Shown: positions 1 to 8,113, numbered from the stretch's first letter. The stretch is DNA of 44,454 bases from Pseudomonas putida W15Oct28 (GCF_000708715.2 NZ_JENB01000043.1:1-44454), one strand, 5' to 3'. Made by a program: numbers and translations. The notes: generated by a model not told the origin, from the letters alone.

Positions 1-131
1 ATGATGTTTGGGATGTGTTCCTGTGTGACCATCTCCTGGGGAGGCTTGAACGGGGTGCAAACCGCGTCCAAGCCTCAAATGTGTAAACCATGTCCCCGGT
101 TTACGATGTAAACGATGTCTCCGGTCGTACA
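1..131 (+). mobile_element. 3' end of an IS481-like insertion sequence (partial, runs off the left edge)
   Basis: Holds the last 27 codons of a transposase followed by a terminal region (82-125) that is the reverse complement, about 41 of 44 bases, of 44325-44368 at the other window end. The terminal region contains two related 18-base units (GTTTAC...CTCCGG types), typical of transposase binding sites. The end was placed at ACA (129-131), which fits the TGT...ACA ends of IS481-family elements, but the exact base is uncertain by a few positions. It is followed directly by the second half of a REP palindrome. Confidence 0.75.
3..86 (+). CDS. IS481-family transposase, C-terminal fragment
   Basis: Frame 3 is open from the window edge and stops at TAA 84-86. 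The 27 visible residues contain WDVFLCDHLLGRL, which matches the style of IS481-family C-termini (a W-[DN]-V-x-[FL]-C segment followed by LGRL/LxLR). The catalytic DDE residues lie outside the window. The right window edge begins a transposase in the same orientation that probably belongs to the same element type. Assignment rests on this tail, on the inverted terminal sequences at both ends and on the start seen at 44401. Confidence 0.65.
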   Translation, partial: DVWDVFLCDHLLGRLERGANRVQASNV

Positions 132-155
132 CCGCGAAGAGGCCAGCACAGGCCG
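132..155 (+). repeat. REP palindrome half, interrupted by the IS
   Basis: CCGCGAAGAGGCCAGCACAGG is the outer half of the local REP consensus (compare 10670-10686 and 40011-40030). The preceding half (GGGAGCGGGCAAGC) is missing because the IS end abuts CCGCG. The matching left half of a REP interrupted at the same point is at 44294-44318. Confidence 0.8.
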
Positions 156-162
156 ACCAGAG

Positions 163-501
163 TCAGCTGTCAGCCAACGGATCCTTCCCGGTCACCGTCA
201 CCCCTCTGGTTGCCGCCCTGGCACTGGCCTTCAACACTTCCAGCTCCGCCGCACTGCGTTCTATATCCGAACGCAACCGGTGGTACTCCTGCCGATGCTG
301 CTGCCACCAGGCCTTGGTCGAGCAATGCCCGCTGACCCCGCGAGCCACCGCAATACCGCCCACCACCATCTGCAGCAAGCCGATCAGGCCGCCATGGCGT
401 AGCCCCTTGCTGAGCATCAGCGCCCCGCCGGCCAGCGAGCCGACCCGTTCCAAACCATGGACATTGTGCTGCGAAGACGCAGCAGCGTGGATATCGAGCA
501 T
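163..501 (-). CDS. DUF2892 (YgaP-type transmembrane) small membrane protein
   Basis: 112 residues. The N-terminal half carries the DUF2892 pattern: HNVHGLERVGSLAGGALML followed by a second hydrophobic segment (GGLIGLLQMVVGGIAVARG) and a Cys-containing turn (GHCSTKAW). The last 45 residues are polar, probably coiled coil, with basic and acidic residues (RLRSDIERSAAELEVLKASAR). Two membrane helices are expected. The start is supported by a GGAGG Shine-Dalgarno about 9 bases upstream on the minus strand. It is the last gene before the REP/IS junction. The family is widespread and of unknown function; some members are fused to rhodanese domains in YgaP, but no rhodanese is present here. Confidence 0.75.
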   Translation of the reverse strand: MLDIHAAASSQHNVHGLERVGSLAGGALMLSKGLRHGGLIGLLQMVVGGIAVARGVSGHCSTKAWWQQHRQEYHRLRSDIERSAAELEVLKASARAATRGVTVTGKDPLADS

Positions 502-724
502 GGCAAGACCTCCGTGTGAAATGTAAGCAGCTGACCTGCCGGATGCCGCCAGCGTTCATTCGGGTCGCCCAGCGGCCATCCGAGCCGCAGATTTGTCGGA
601 TCTGGATACTTACTTGTCCGGTTTGGCAATGCATCCCCAAGGGTGTTTAATCTCACCCTGGAAAACCGCTGGAACCCTTAAAAACAAAGGCCCAGACAGA
701 TTTAACCGCTCATCGAAAATGCTG

Positions 725-774
725 TAGACACATTGTCTAACAGTGCCCTATAGTCGTTATACAAATAGTAGACA
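725..774 (+). promoter_or_regulatory. Promoter and palindromic operator of the GntR-type regulator gene
   Basis: A perfect inverted repeat TAGACA-cat-TGTCTA occupies 725-739, and a third copy of the half-site TAGACA is at 769-774. A sigma70-like promoter overlaps it: TTGTCT (733-738) and TTATAC (757-762), spacer 18. A repressor bound at the palindrome would cover the -35 element. Placement just ahead of a FadR-subfamily regulator gene suggests autoregulation. The rest of 502-724 shows no gene; it must hold the promoter of the divergent DUF2892 gene, which I cannot place confidently. Confidence 0.55.
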
Positions 775-802
775 TAGCGCTATGACAACAAAGAAGGCCG
801 CC

Positions 803-1519
803 ATGAAAGCCACCGTCCAACCACTCGCCGCCGAAGTGCCGCAGGACCGCAAAGCCGTCCTCGCCGAAGCACTGCGCCGCCGGATCATGAGCATGGAACT
901 GGCCCCGGGCGCCGTGGTGGACGAACTGGCGCTGTGCGACGAGTTCGGCCTGTCGCGCCCCCCGGTCCGCGAGCTGCTGCGCCAGATTGCCGCCGAAGGC
1001 TATATCGAACTGGAAGCCAACCGCGCGCCACGCGTCGCCGCCATGAGCCACCAGTCGCTGCACAGCTTCTACGTTGCCGCCCCGCTTATCTACGTGGCCA
1101 CCACCCAGCTGGCCGCCACCTACGCCAGCGCTGATGAAATCGAAGTGCTCAAGGCCATTCAGGCGCAGTTCCGTCAGGCCATCGAAGAGCGCGACGTGGA
1201 AAACCGCGTGCTCTACAACGACGCCTTCCACCTGGAAATCGGCAAGATGGCGCACAACGACTACCTGATGCCGAGCCTGCGTCGCCTGCTGATCGATCAC
1301 ACCCGGCTGGGCAAGATCTTCTATCGCCACCCGACTACCGATGACATGCAGCGCGACCTCGAAATTGCCTGCGAGCAGCACGAGCAGATGATCCAGGCCA
1401 TCGAGCGCCGTGACCCGCAAGCTGCCGGCCAGCTGGTGCGCGAGCACTTCGAGCTGTCGCGCCGACGCATGGCCGAGTACGCCGCACCGCAAGGGCTGGA
1501 TGTACCGATCCAGATATGA
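803..1519 (+). CDS. GntR-family transcriptional regulator, FadR/FCD subfamily
   Basis: 238 residues from ATG 803, which has AAGAAGG five bases upstream; in-frame ATGs at 782 and 743 lack a recognisable ribosome site and 743 lies inside the predicted promoter. The N-terminal winged helix-turn-helix contains the GntR pattern L-C-D-E-F-G-L-S-R-P-P-V-R-E-L-L (residues 44-59). The C-terminal FCD effector domain shows the metal-binding set D140, H143, H193 and H215, seen here as YNDAFH, CEQHEQ and VREHFE. Such proteins usually repress neighbouring catabolic genes and are released by an organic acid ligand. It precedes the amine oxidase, transporter, DapA-family and aldehyde dehydrogenase genes on the same strand and is most likely their regulator. 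Confidence 0.9.
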   Translation: MKATVQPLAAEVPQDRKAVLAEALRRRIMSMELAPGAVVDELALCDEFGLSRPPVRELLRQIAAEGYIELEANRAPRVAAMSHQSLHSFYVAAPLIYVATTQLAATYASADEIEVLKAIQAQFRQAIEERDVENRVLYNDAFHLEIGKMAHNDYLMPSLRRLLIDHTRLGKIFYRHPTTDDMQRDLEIACEQHEQMIQAIERRDPQAAGQLVREHFELSRRRMAEYAAPQGLDVPIQI

Positions 1520-1580
1520 ATTACCAAGGTCAGGCCACCGGCGTTGACCACCCATCGACAACAAGATCCAGGTTAGTGAC

Positions 1581-2900
1581 ATGACAAGAATAAGTTCGTT
1601 ACCTGCCGATGACGCCAGCTGCGGCTGGTACCACCTGAGCAAACCGCGTACGCCAAGGCCGGCCCACAGTGGGCACAGCCAGGCGCGCTGGGTGGTGGTC
1701 GGGGCAGGTTTCACCGGCCTGGCTGCTGCACGGCAGCTGGCAGCGAACTTTCCGCATGACGAGATCGTGCTGGTCGAAGCCCAGGAGGTCGGCTTTGGCA
1801 CTTCCGGGCGCAACGCCGGCTTTGCCATCGACCTGCCGCACGATATCGGTGCCGAGGACTACATAGGCGACATCGACATCGCCAAGACCGTACTCAAGCT
1901 CAACCTGGGTGGCCAGCAGTACCTCAAGGACCTGATCGATCGCTACGACATCGAGTGCCAGTTCCGTCATTGCGGCAAATACCAGGCGGCCATCGAAGAC
2001 CGCGGTATTGCCGTGCTGGATGCCTACCGCCGGGGGCTGGACAAACTGGGTCAACGCTACGAAGTGATCGAGGGGCGCGACCTGCCCGAGCACATCGGCA
2101 CGGACTTCTACCGCAAGGGCCTGTTCACGCCAGGCACTGCCCTGCTGCAACCCTCGGCGTTGGTCAAAGGCCTGGCCGATAGCCTGCCGTCGAACGTCTC
2201 GCTGTATGAACACACACCGATCACAGACGTCGAGTACGGTGACAAGGTGGTGCTGCGCCACGCCAAGGGTTCGATCACTGCCGACAAGCTGGTGCTCACC
2301 ACCAACGCCTTCGGCATGAGCTTCGGTTTCCTCAAGGGCCGCATGCTGCCGGTGTTTACCTACGGCAGCATCACCCGCCCGCTGACCGAAGAAGAACAGG
2401 CGCGCCTGGGCGGCAAACCCTACTGGGGCGTGATCCCCGCCGACCCGTTCGGCACCACCATGCGCCGCACCGTCGACAACCGCCTGCTGATCCGCAACAG
2501 CTTCAGTTACAACCCCGACGGCCGTAGCAACCGCAAATACCTGGAGCGCTTTGTTCAGCGCCACCGCGAATCGTTTGCCCGGCGTTTCCCGATGTTGCCT
2601 GACGTGAACTTTGAATATACCTGGGGCGGTGCGCTGGCACTGTCGCGCAACCACATGGGCTTTTTCGGCAAGTTGGCGCCCAATGTCGTCGGCGCACTGT
2701 GCTGTAACGGCCTGGGCGTTACCCGTGGCACCGTCACCGGCAAGTTGCTGGCTGACTGGCTGGCCGGTGACAAGAACGAACTGATCGAGTTTTTGCTCAA
2801 TGCCCCAGGGCCTTGTGCAAACCCGCCGCAGCCCTTGGTTTCCCTGGGGCTGAACGCCAACCTGATGTGGGGGCAGTTGCGCGCTGGCAAAGAAAGCTGA
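1581..2900 (+). CDS. FAD-dependent amine/amino-acid oxidoreductase (DAO family, PuuB-like)
   Basis: 439 residues. A dinucleotide-binding motif GAGFTGLAAA at 41-50 with the ribose-binding Glu66 (VLVEAQ) and the FGTSGRNAGF segment (72-81) place it in the DAO superfamily near gamma-glutamylputrescine oxidase (PuuB) types. The first 35 residues before the Rossmann fold, with CGWYHLS, are also PuuB-like. No signal peptide. It probably oxidises a C-N bond, giving an imine that becomes an aldehyde or keto acid. It sits 61 bases after the GntR gene and upstream of a DapA-family enzyme and an aldehyde dehydrogenase, so its product may feed these two. The substrate cannot be inferred; gamma-glutamyl amines, other amines or imino acids are all possible. 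Confidence 0.8.
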   Translation: MTRISSLPADDASCGWYHLSKPRTPRPAHSGHSQARWVVVGAGFTGLAAARQLAANFPHDEIVLVEAQEVGFGTSGRNAGFAIDLPHDIGAEDYIGDIDIAKTVLKLNLGGQQYLKDLIDRYDIECQFRHCGKYQAAIEDRGIAVLDAYRRGLDKLGQRYEVIEGRDLPEHIGTDFYRKGLFTPGTALLQPSALVKGLADSLPSNVSLYEHTPITDVEYGDKVVLRHAKGSITADKLVLTTNAFGMSFGFLKGRMLPVFTYGSITRPLTEEEQARLGGKPYWGVIPADPFGTTMRRTVDNRLLIRNSFSYNPDGRSNRKYLERFVQRHRESFARRFPMLPDVNFEYTWGGALALSRNHMGFFGKLAPNVVGALCCNGLGVTRGTVTGKLLADWLAGDKNELIEFLLNAPGPCANPPQPLVSLGLNANLMWGQLRAGKES

Positions 2901-3083
2901 TCGCTATCTGAGTTAGACCAAAGAGCATTTTACGTCGGCGTCACTTGGCCGGCACGGGCACGGCTTGCCCGAATTTGATGATCGAGATGCGTCGTCCGAT
3001 CACCCGGGGCTGAAGGCAGTTTTCAGTTTCGCGGACACGCTCGCCTTGAAAATGTGCATGTAGCAGACGTGGCAGGAATAACA

Positions 3084-4412
3084 ATGACAAATCCGAATGT
3101 TTCGATTGAAGATGTACCGATCAACAACTTCCACCAATTGCTGACCCTGCGTTCCGGCGGCGGTTCGTTTGTCGATGGCTATGTACTGAGCATTATCGGC
3201 GTGGCCATGGTGCAGATGTCTGCAGGCCTGAGCCTGAACAGTTTCTGGCAGGGCATGATTGCCGCTTCGGCGCTGATCGGCATTTTCTTCGGTGGCTTTT
3301 TCGGCGGTTGGCTGACCGACCGCTTTGGCCGCAAGCGCGTGTTTTTCGTTGGCCCGACCCTGTTCATCCTGGCCTCGGTCGCGCAGTTCTGGGTTGAGTC
3401 GGCGCTGGCCCTGTTCCTGCTACGGTTCGCGATTGGCATCGCCGTAGGCATCGAATACCCGGTTGCAACTTCGCTGCTGGTGGAATTCCTGCCCAAGAAA
3501 AACCGTGGCCCGCGCCTGGCTACGCTGACGGTTTTGTGGTTTGCCGGCGCCGCTACCGCCTATTTGGCCGGTGAGGCCATATTGCGCCACGGTGGCGACG
3601 ATGCCTGGCGCCTGGTGCTGGCCAGTGCTGCCGTCATCGGTGCGCTGCTGTTCGCCATCCGCCTGGGTACCCCGGAATCGCCACGCTGGCTGATCAGCAA
3701 AGGCCGTTCGGCCGAGGCCGAGCAGGTGATCAAGCGTGTCTACGGCAACGGTTTTTCGCTGAAGAACCTGCCGGAAGAGCCCAAGGCCCGCAAGCTGTCG
3801 TTCCTCAGCCTGCTGCACTCCGGCTACGGCAAACGCATGCTGTTCGTCACCATGTTCTGGACCTGCTCGGTGATCCCGGTGTTCGCCGTGTACGCGTTCG
3901 CCCCGAAAGTGCTGGGTGCGTTGAACCTGAAAGGTGACTGGGCATCGATCGGCTCCATCGCCATCACCTTCCTGTTCGTGGTCGGCTGCATCGTGGGCAC
4001 CCGCCTGCTCAACACCCTCGGCCGGCGCACCACGCTGCTGCACAGCTTCTTCTGGTCGGGGCTGGCGCTGCTGGGCCTGGGTGCCTTCAGCAACGGCAAC
4101 GAGATGCTCATCCTGGTGCTGTTCGGTGCCTACGCTTTGTTCATCGGTGGCGCCCAGGTGCTGCAACTGGTGTACCCCAACGAATTGTTCCCTACCGAAA
4201 TCCGTGCCGGCGCCGTGGGCGTGGGCACCTCCATGTCGCGGGTCGGTGCCGCGGTCGGCACCTGGCTGGTGCCCATCGCGCTCGATAGCTACGGCATCGG
4301 CGCCACCATGTATGCCGCTGCCGCCGTGACCTTCGTCGGCCTGGCCTTCTCGGTCGCCCTGGCCCCGGAAACCCGCTCGCTGAACCTGCAACAAGCGGCT
4401 TCGCTGAGCTGA
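3084..4412 (+). CDS. MFS transporter (sugar/aromatic-acid porter type)
   Basis: 442 residues from ATG 3084, preceded by AGGAAT seven bases upstream; an in-frame ATG at 3054 has no ribosome site. Twelve hydrophobic segments can be followed. MFS loop 2-3 motif A is present as GGWLTDRFGRKRV, and the central loop carries PESPRWLISKGR, the sugar-porter family signature. PTEIRAGAVGVG near the tenth helix is the second-half signature. It most likely imports the substrate or an intermediate of the surrounding catabolic genes, with proton symport. The 183 bases before it hold no gene that I can support and may carry a second promoter. Confidence 0.85.
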   Translation: MTNPNVSIEDVPINNFHQLLTLRSGGGSFVDGYVLSIIGVAMVQMSAGLSLNSFWQGMIAASALIGIFFGGFFGGWLTDRFGRKRVFFVGPTLFILASVAQFWVESALALFLLRFAIGIAVGIEYPVATSLLVEFLPKKNRGPRLATLTVLWFAGAATAYLAGEAILRHGGDDAWRLVLASAAVIGALLFAIRLGTPESPRWLISKGRSAEAEQVIKRVYGNGFSLKNLPEEPKARKLSFLSLLHSGYGKRMLFVTMFWTCSVIPVFAVYAFAPKVLGALNLKGDWASIGSIAITFLFVVGCIVGTRLLNTLGRRTTLLHSFFWSGLALLGLGAFSNGNEMLILVLFGAYALFIGGAQVLQLVYPNELFPTEIRAGAVGVGTSMSRVGAAVGTWLVPIALDSYGIGATMYAAAAVTFVGLAFSVALAPETRSLNLQQAASLS

Positions 4413-4423
4413 AACCTTACAAC

Positions 4424-4448
4424 CCGCCGCTGCGTGGTTGCGCGGCGG
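4424..4448 (+). terminator. GC-rich hairpin between transporter and DapA-family gene
   Basis: CCGCCGC (4424-4430) and GCGGCGG (4442-4448) can pair around an 11-base loop, followed by TCTTTAC. The T-run is weak, so this may be a partial terminator or an mRNA-stabilising hairpin rather than an operon end. Confidence 0.35.
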
Positions 4449-4485
4449 TCTTTACAACACTGAGCAACGCACTGGAGAACCTACC

Positions 4486-5379
4486 GTGAAATTCGAAGGC
4501 ATCTACACCCCGGCAATCACTCCGCTGGCTGCGGACGGCTCGATCGACAAGGCAGCGTTTGCCGAGGTCCTCGAATACCTGGTCGAGTCGAAAATCCATG
4601 GCGTCATCATTGGCGGCTCCACCGGCGAGTACTACGCCCACACCACCCAGGAGCGCATCGAGCTGGCCGCCCAGGCCAAGGACGTGCTCAACGGCCGCCT
4701 GCCGCTGATCGTCGGCACCGGTGGCATCCGCACCGAAGACGCTGTGGCTTTCGCCCAGCACGCCAAGGAAATCAAGGCTGACGCGCTGCTGGTCGGCACC
4801 CCGCCGTACGCGCTGCCGACCCAGCAGGAAATCGCCCTGCACGTCAAAGCGGTCGACGCCGCCGCTGGCCTGCCGATCATGCTCTACAACTACCCGGGCC
4901 GCATGAGCGTGAGCATGGGCGAAGAGTTCTTCGATGCCGTGGCTGATGTGAAGAACATCGTCGCCATCAAGGAAAGCTCTGGCGACATGGCCCAACTGCA
5001 CCGCCTGGCCATCCATCGCCCGAACATCCAGCTGTCGTGCGGCTGGGACGACCAGGCCCTGGAGTTCTTCGCCTGGGGCGCGCAGAGCTGGGTCTGCGCT
5101 GGCTCCAACTTCATCCCGCGTGAGCACGTGGCCCTGTACGAAGCCTGCGTGATCGAGAAGGACTTTGCCAAAGGCCGCAAGATCATGGCCGCCATGATGC
5201 CGCTGATGGACTTCCTCGAAGGTGGCAAGTTCGTCCAGGCCATCAAGAACGGCGTGGCCCTGAACGGCCTGAAGACCGGCGGCGTGCGCAAGCCGCTGTA
5301 CGACCTGGACGACGCCGAGAAGCAGGAACTCAAGCGCGTGGTCACCGAACTGAAGGCCACCATCGCCCTGATCAAATAA
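4486..5379 (+). CDS. Dihydrodipicolinate synthase/N-acetylneuraminate lyase-family enzyme
   Basis: 297 residues from GTG 4486, with GGAG eight bases upstream and the N-terminus VKFEGIYTPAITP typical of the family. The (beta/alpha)8 class I aldolase hallmarks are present: GGSTGE (43-48) for the carboxylate of the pyruvate-like substrate, Tyr134 in LYNYPGR, and the Schiff-base Lys162 in VAIKESSGD. The family includes DapA but also dehydratases, aldolases and deaminases of catabolic pathways such as the hydroxyproline-pathway deaminase. Location in a catabolic operon, 13 bases from an aldehyde dehydrogenase, argues against DapA and for a lyase, dehydratase or deaminase that makes a semialdehyde. 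Confidence 0.85.
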   Translation: MKFEGIYTPAITPLAADGSIDKAAFAEVLEYLVESKIHGVIIGGSTGEYYAHTTQERIELAAQAKDVLNGRLPLIVGTGGIRTEDAVAFAQHAKEIKADALLVGTPPYALPTQQEIALHVKAVDAAAGLPIMLYNYPGRMSVSMGEEFFDAVADVKNIVAIKESSGDMAQLHRLAIHRPNIQLSCGWDDQALEFFAWGAQSWVCAGSNFIPREHVALYEACVIEKDFAKGRKIMAAMMPLMDFLEGGKFVQAIKNGVALNGLKTGGVRKPLYDLDDAEKQELKRVVTELKATIALIK

Positions 5380-5392
5380 GGAGGCTGGAAAA

Positions 5393-6883
5393 ATGGCTGA
5401 ATTGCTGAGCAAGGAACAATACGCGGCCATCGCCGCCGAACTGCAACTGCGTACCCAGGCGTTCATCGACGGTGAATTCCGCGACGCCATCTCCGGCCGC
5501 ACCTTCGTCACCACCAACCCGGCCACCGGCAAGCAACTGGCCGAAGTCGCCGCCTGCGACGTCAATGACGTGAACGTGGCCGTGGCGGCTGCCAAGCGTG
5601 TGTTCGAAGAAGGCACCTGGTCGAAGATGCAGCCGAACGACCGCAAGCATGTGCTGCAGAAGTTCGCCCAGTTGCTGGAAGACAACGCCCACGAACTGGC
5701 GGTACTGGAAGCGCTGGACAGCGGCAAGCCGGTCAGCGAGTGCCAGGCCGTCGACGTGCCGGAAACCATCCACACCATTCGCTGGCACGCCGAGCTGATC
5801 GACAAGATCTACGACGCCACCGCGCCGACCGGCAACGCTGCCGTGACCATGGTGGTGCGTGAAGCCATCGGCGTGGTCGGCCTGGTGCTGCCGTGGAACT
5901 TCCCGCTGCTGATGCTGGCCTGGAAGATCGCCCCGTCGCTGGCTGCCGGTTGCTCGATCGTGGTCAAACCCGCCAAGGAAACCACCCTCAGCGCCCTGCG
6001 CGTGGCCGAGCTGGCCCATGAGGCTGGCATTCCGGCCGGTGTGTTCAACCTGGTGCCGGGTGGTGGCCGTGAAGTGGGCGAGGCCATCGGCCGCCACATG
6101 GACATCCCGATGGTCAGCTTCACGGGGTCCACCGACACTGGCCGCCTGTTCCTGAAATACGCTGCCGAGTCCAACCTCAAGCGCATCGTCCTGGAACTGG
6201 GTGGCAAGAACCCGGCCGTGGTCATGAACGACTGCGAAGACCTGGACGAAGTGGCCCAGTTCGTCACCGCCGGCGCGTTCTGGAACATGGGCGAGAACTG
6301 CTCTGCTTCTTCGCGCCTGATCGTCCACAAGGACGTGAAGGATGAGCTGCTGGGCTTGATGGCCAAGCACCTGAAGGACTGGAAACTGGGCGACCCGATG
6401 GACCCGGACAATCGCCTGGGCGCCATGGTCAGCAAGTCGCACTTCGAGAAGGTCAAGTCGTACCTGGAGTACGCCGCCGAGCAGAAGCTCAGTATCGTCC
6501 AGGGTGGCGAAACCGAGGAAGGCGTGTACGTGCAGCCGACCATCGTCGACAACGTTGGCCGCGACAACAAATTGTTCGTGGAAGAAATCTTTGGCCCGGT
6601 GCTGAGCGTGACCAGCTTCGAGACCATCGATGAAGCCATCGAGCTCGCCAACGACACCATCTACGGCCTGGCGGCTTCGGCGTACACCGGCAGCCTGCGC
6701 AATGCGCTGCGCCTGTCGCGTGAAATCCGCGCGGGTGTGGTCACGGTCAACTGCTTCGGCGAGGGTGACGTGACTACGCCGTTCGGCGGCTACAAAGAGT
6801 CTGGCTTTGGTGGGCGCGACAAGTCCATCTGGGCCCACGACCAGTACACGGAGCTGAAGACCATCTGGATCAACGCTTCGTGA
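5393..6883 (+). CDS. NAD(P)-dependent aldehyde dehydrogenase (PuuC/KauB-like)
   Basis: 496 residues, the usual length for the family. Catalytic residues are visible: Asn169 (PWNF), general base Glu268 in LELGGK, and nucleophile Cys303 in GENCSA. NAD-binding FTGSTDTG is at 243-250, and GYKESG near the C-terminus completes the signature. A strong AAGGAGG lies nine bases before the ATG. The gene follows the DapA-family gene by 13 bases and ends the plus-strand operon. It probably oxidises the aldehyde made by the upstream amine oxidase or lyase to the acid. It resembles PuuC and KauB (gamma-aminobutyraldehyde types); a ketoglutarate-semialdehyde role would also fit the operon. Confidence 0.87.
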   Translation: MAELLSKEQYAAIAAELQLRTQAFIDGEFRDAISGRTFVTTNPATGKQLAEVAACDVNDVNVAVAAAKRVFEEGTWSKMQPNDRKHVLQKFAQLLEDNAHELAVLEALDSGKPVSECQAVDVPETIHTIRWHAELIDKIYDATAPTGNAAVTMVVREAIGVVGLVLPWNFPLLMLAWKIAPSLAAGCSIVVKPAKETTLSALRVAELAHEAGIPAGVFNLVPGGGREVGEAIGRHMDIPMVSFTGSTDTGRLFLKYAAESNLKRIVLELGGKNPAVVMNDCEDLDEVAQFVTAGAFWNMGENCSASSRLIVHKDVKDELLGLMAKHLKDWKLGDPMDPDNRLGAMVSKSHFEKVKSYLEYAAEQKLSIVQGGETEEGVYVQPTIVDNVGRDNKLFVEEIFGPVLSVTSFETIDEAIELANDTIYGLAASAYTGSLRNALRLSREIRAGVVTVNCFGEGDVTTPFGGYKESGFGGRDKSIWAHDQYTELKTIWINAS

Positions 6884-6896
6884 TCTGAGCAACACC

Positions 6897-6934
6897 GGTG
6901 CTGTTCTGACGGAGCTCAGCACCTGGCCGTTTTT
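6897..6934 (+). terminator. Probable intrinsic terminator of the amine-oxidase operon
   Basis: GGTGCTG (6897-6903) pairs with CAGCACC (6917-6923); five T residues follow at 6930-6934 after TGGCCG. It lies 14 bases after the aldehyde dehydrogenase stop codon. A second plus-strand candidate is GGCC...GGCCTTTTTATTT near 7046-7073. Confidence 0.5.
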
Positions 6935-6947
6935 GTGGTGGCTTTGC

Positions 6948-7050
6948 TGGCCCTATCGCCGGCAAGCCAGCTCCCACAGGTAACACAGTCTTCACGGCCT
7001 GTGCACGACCTGTGGGAGCTGGCTTGCCGGCGATAGGCCGGTACAGGCCA
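6948..7050. repeat. REP pair, class with CTATCGCCGGCAAGCCAGC arms
   Basis: Two inverted copies of an about 30-base unit (6951-6981 and 7008-7037) read GCCGGCAAGCCAGCTCCCACAGG and its reverse complement. The same class recurs at 41811-41919. It lies between convergent genes and may help termination or mRNA stability. Confidence 0.85.
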
Positions 7051-7067
7051 GCGCAAAAGCGGCCTTT

Positions 7068-7538
7068 TTATTTGAACTTGGGCCCCGAGCGGGTATTCAG
7101 CCCCTTGGCCAAGCGGTCATACAGCACCACATTCACCGTCGCCGCCAGGTTCATGCAACCTTCGGTGGGGATGTAGATGGTCTCTTCGCACCACGCCCGC
7201 ACCTCGGGGCTGAGGCTGCCGTCTTCCGGCCCGAAGATATAGATGGCCCGGTCCGGGTGGGTATATTCCGGCAGTGGCCGCGCACCTTCCACCAGCTCGA
7301 CCGCGACCGGTGTGCAGCCCAGCGGGATGATGCGCTGCAGGTCATCGATGCCGATCAGCGGAATGTCGTAGTGCACGCGCTTGGTGTCGGTGACGAAGTC
7401 ACGCGCGCGTTCGTAGCGTTTGCCGGTGTAGAACACCGAATTGACGCCATAGCAGCCCGCAGCGCGCATCACCGAGCCGACGTTTTCTGCCGACTTTGGG
7501 TTGAACAGGCCGATGCAGCTGTATCGTTTGTTTGCCAC
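7068..7538 (-). CDS. TrmH/SpoU-family RNA 2'-O-methyltransferase
   Basis: 156 residues, one compact SPOUT domain without extra N-terminal RNA-binding region. Motif 1 is NPKSAENVGSVMRAAG (residues 13-28) with the conserved Asn and Gly. Motif 2 is IFGPEDGSLS (about 100-109), and motif 3 is MNLAATVNVVLYDR (about 128-141), which together form the knotted SAM-binding site. The enzyme should methylate the 2'-hydroxyl of a tRNA or rRNA nucleotide; the target is not readable from sequence. It is near in size to TrmL but differs in motif detail. It follows the yajD-like gene by 71 bases on the other side and may be cotranscribed with nothing else. Confidence 0.85.
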   Translation of the reverse strand: MANKRYSCIGLFNPKSAENVGSVMRAAGCYGVNSVFYTGKRYERARDFVTDTKRVHYDIPLIGIDDLQRIIPLGCTPVAVELVEGARPLPEYTHPDRAIYIFGPEDGSLSPEVRAWCEETIYIPTEGCMNLAATVNVVLYDRLAKGLNTRSGPKFK

Positions 7539-7609
7539 GTACCGGGGCCCTTCGCGAAAAAAGCGCGATTATACGGGCTGCCCGGTAACAGCGGGGGCCG
7601 AATCGATGG

Positions 7610-7981
7610 TCAGTCTTTCTTCAACATGCCCGCCAGCGCGGCGAACGGGTTGTGGGTGGCCTTGGCGATGCTCGGCGTGCTGGTGGAGCCTTCGCTGAAG
7701 TACTGCTGGTCGGTGTAACGCGAGTGCTCGTTGTCGTGGCAGTACAGGCACAGCAGCTCCCAGTTGGAGCCGTCCTGCGGGTTGTTGTCGTGGTTGTGGT
7801 CACGGTGGTGCACGGTCAGCTCGCTCAGGCGCTTGCCGGCGAACTCGCGGGCGCAGCGGCCGCAAACGTGCGGGTACATTCTCAGGGCCTTGTCGCGGTA
7901 GCCCATTTCCTTGTCACGCTTGGCATCGGCCAGGATGCGGTCGAGGCGCGCGGTGGCGGCGGCGGAAGAAGTGGAGCTCAT
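7610..7981 (-). CDS. yajD: YajD-family HNH nuclease
   Basis: 123 residues. The HNH motif is evident: zinc cysteines CGRC near residue 40, the core LTVHHRDHNHDNNP, and a second CLYCHDNEH pair. This matches the short stand-alone HNH proteins named YajD in Pseudomonas and E. coli. They are small predicted endonucleases of unknown target; no intein or phage neighbour is present, which argues for a housekeeping rather than selfish role. It is transcribed away from the proline-rich secreted protein gene at 8114, and the 132-base gap between them must contain both promoters. Confidence 0.87.
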   Translation of the reverse strand: MSSTSSAAATARLDRILADAKRDKEMGYRDKALRMYPHVCGRCAREFAGKRLSELTVHHRDHNHDNNPQDGSNWELLCLYCHDNEHSRYTDQQYFSEGSTSTPSIAKATHNPFAALAGMLKKD

Positions 7982-8113
7982 GGTGTTTCCTTTGTTCTGA
8001 TCAGGCAGATGACGGTTATGTCATTGAGTCTAGCGCGCTTGCAGGGCAGGCGGACAGGCGAAAGCTTTGATTTAGGCGTAGCCTGTAGGAAGGTTCCCGA
8101 CAGGAGGTTGCTG

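Noticed and set aside
737..1828. A 363-codon minus-strand frame over the GntR regulator
   Set aside because: Shadow of codon bias; composition is repetitive and the plus-strand frame has family motifs.
2901..3083. Possible minus-strand gene tail reading IGRRISIIKFGQAVPVPAK
   Set aside because: The frame runs into the transporter gene with no start; the amino-acid pattern could be read-through of a degenerate repeat, so it is not annotated.
5372..6922. A 516-codon minus-strand open frame across the aldehyde dehydrogenase gene
   Set aside because: Antisense shadow of a GC-rich gene; low-complexity His/Gly/Val/Gln composition, no motifs and no ribosome site.
6948..7050. Repeats resembling a CRISPR array
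   Set aside because: Inverted pairs with one spacer and no direct-repeat array or cas genes; they are REPs.
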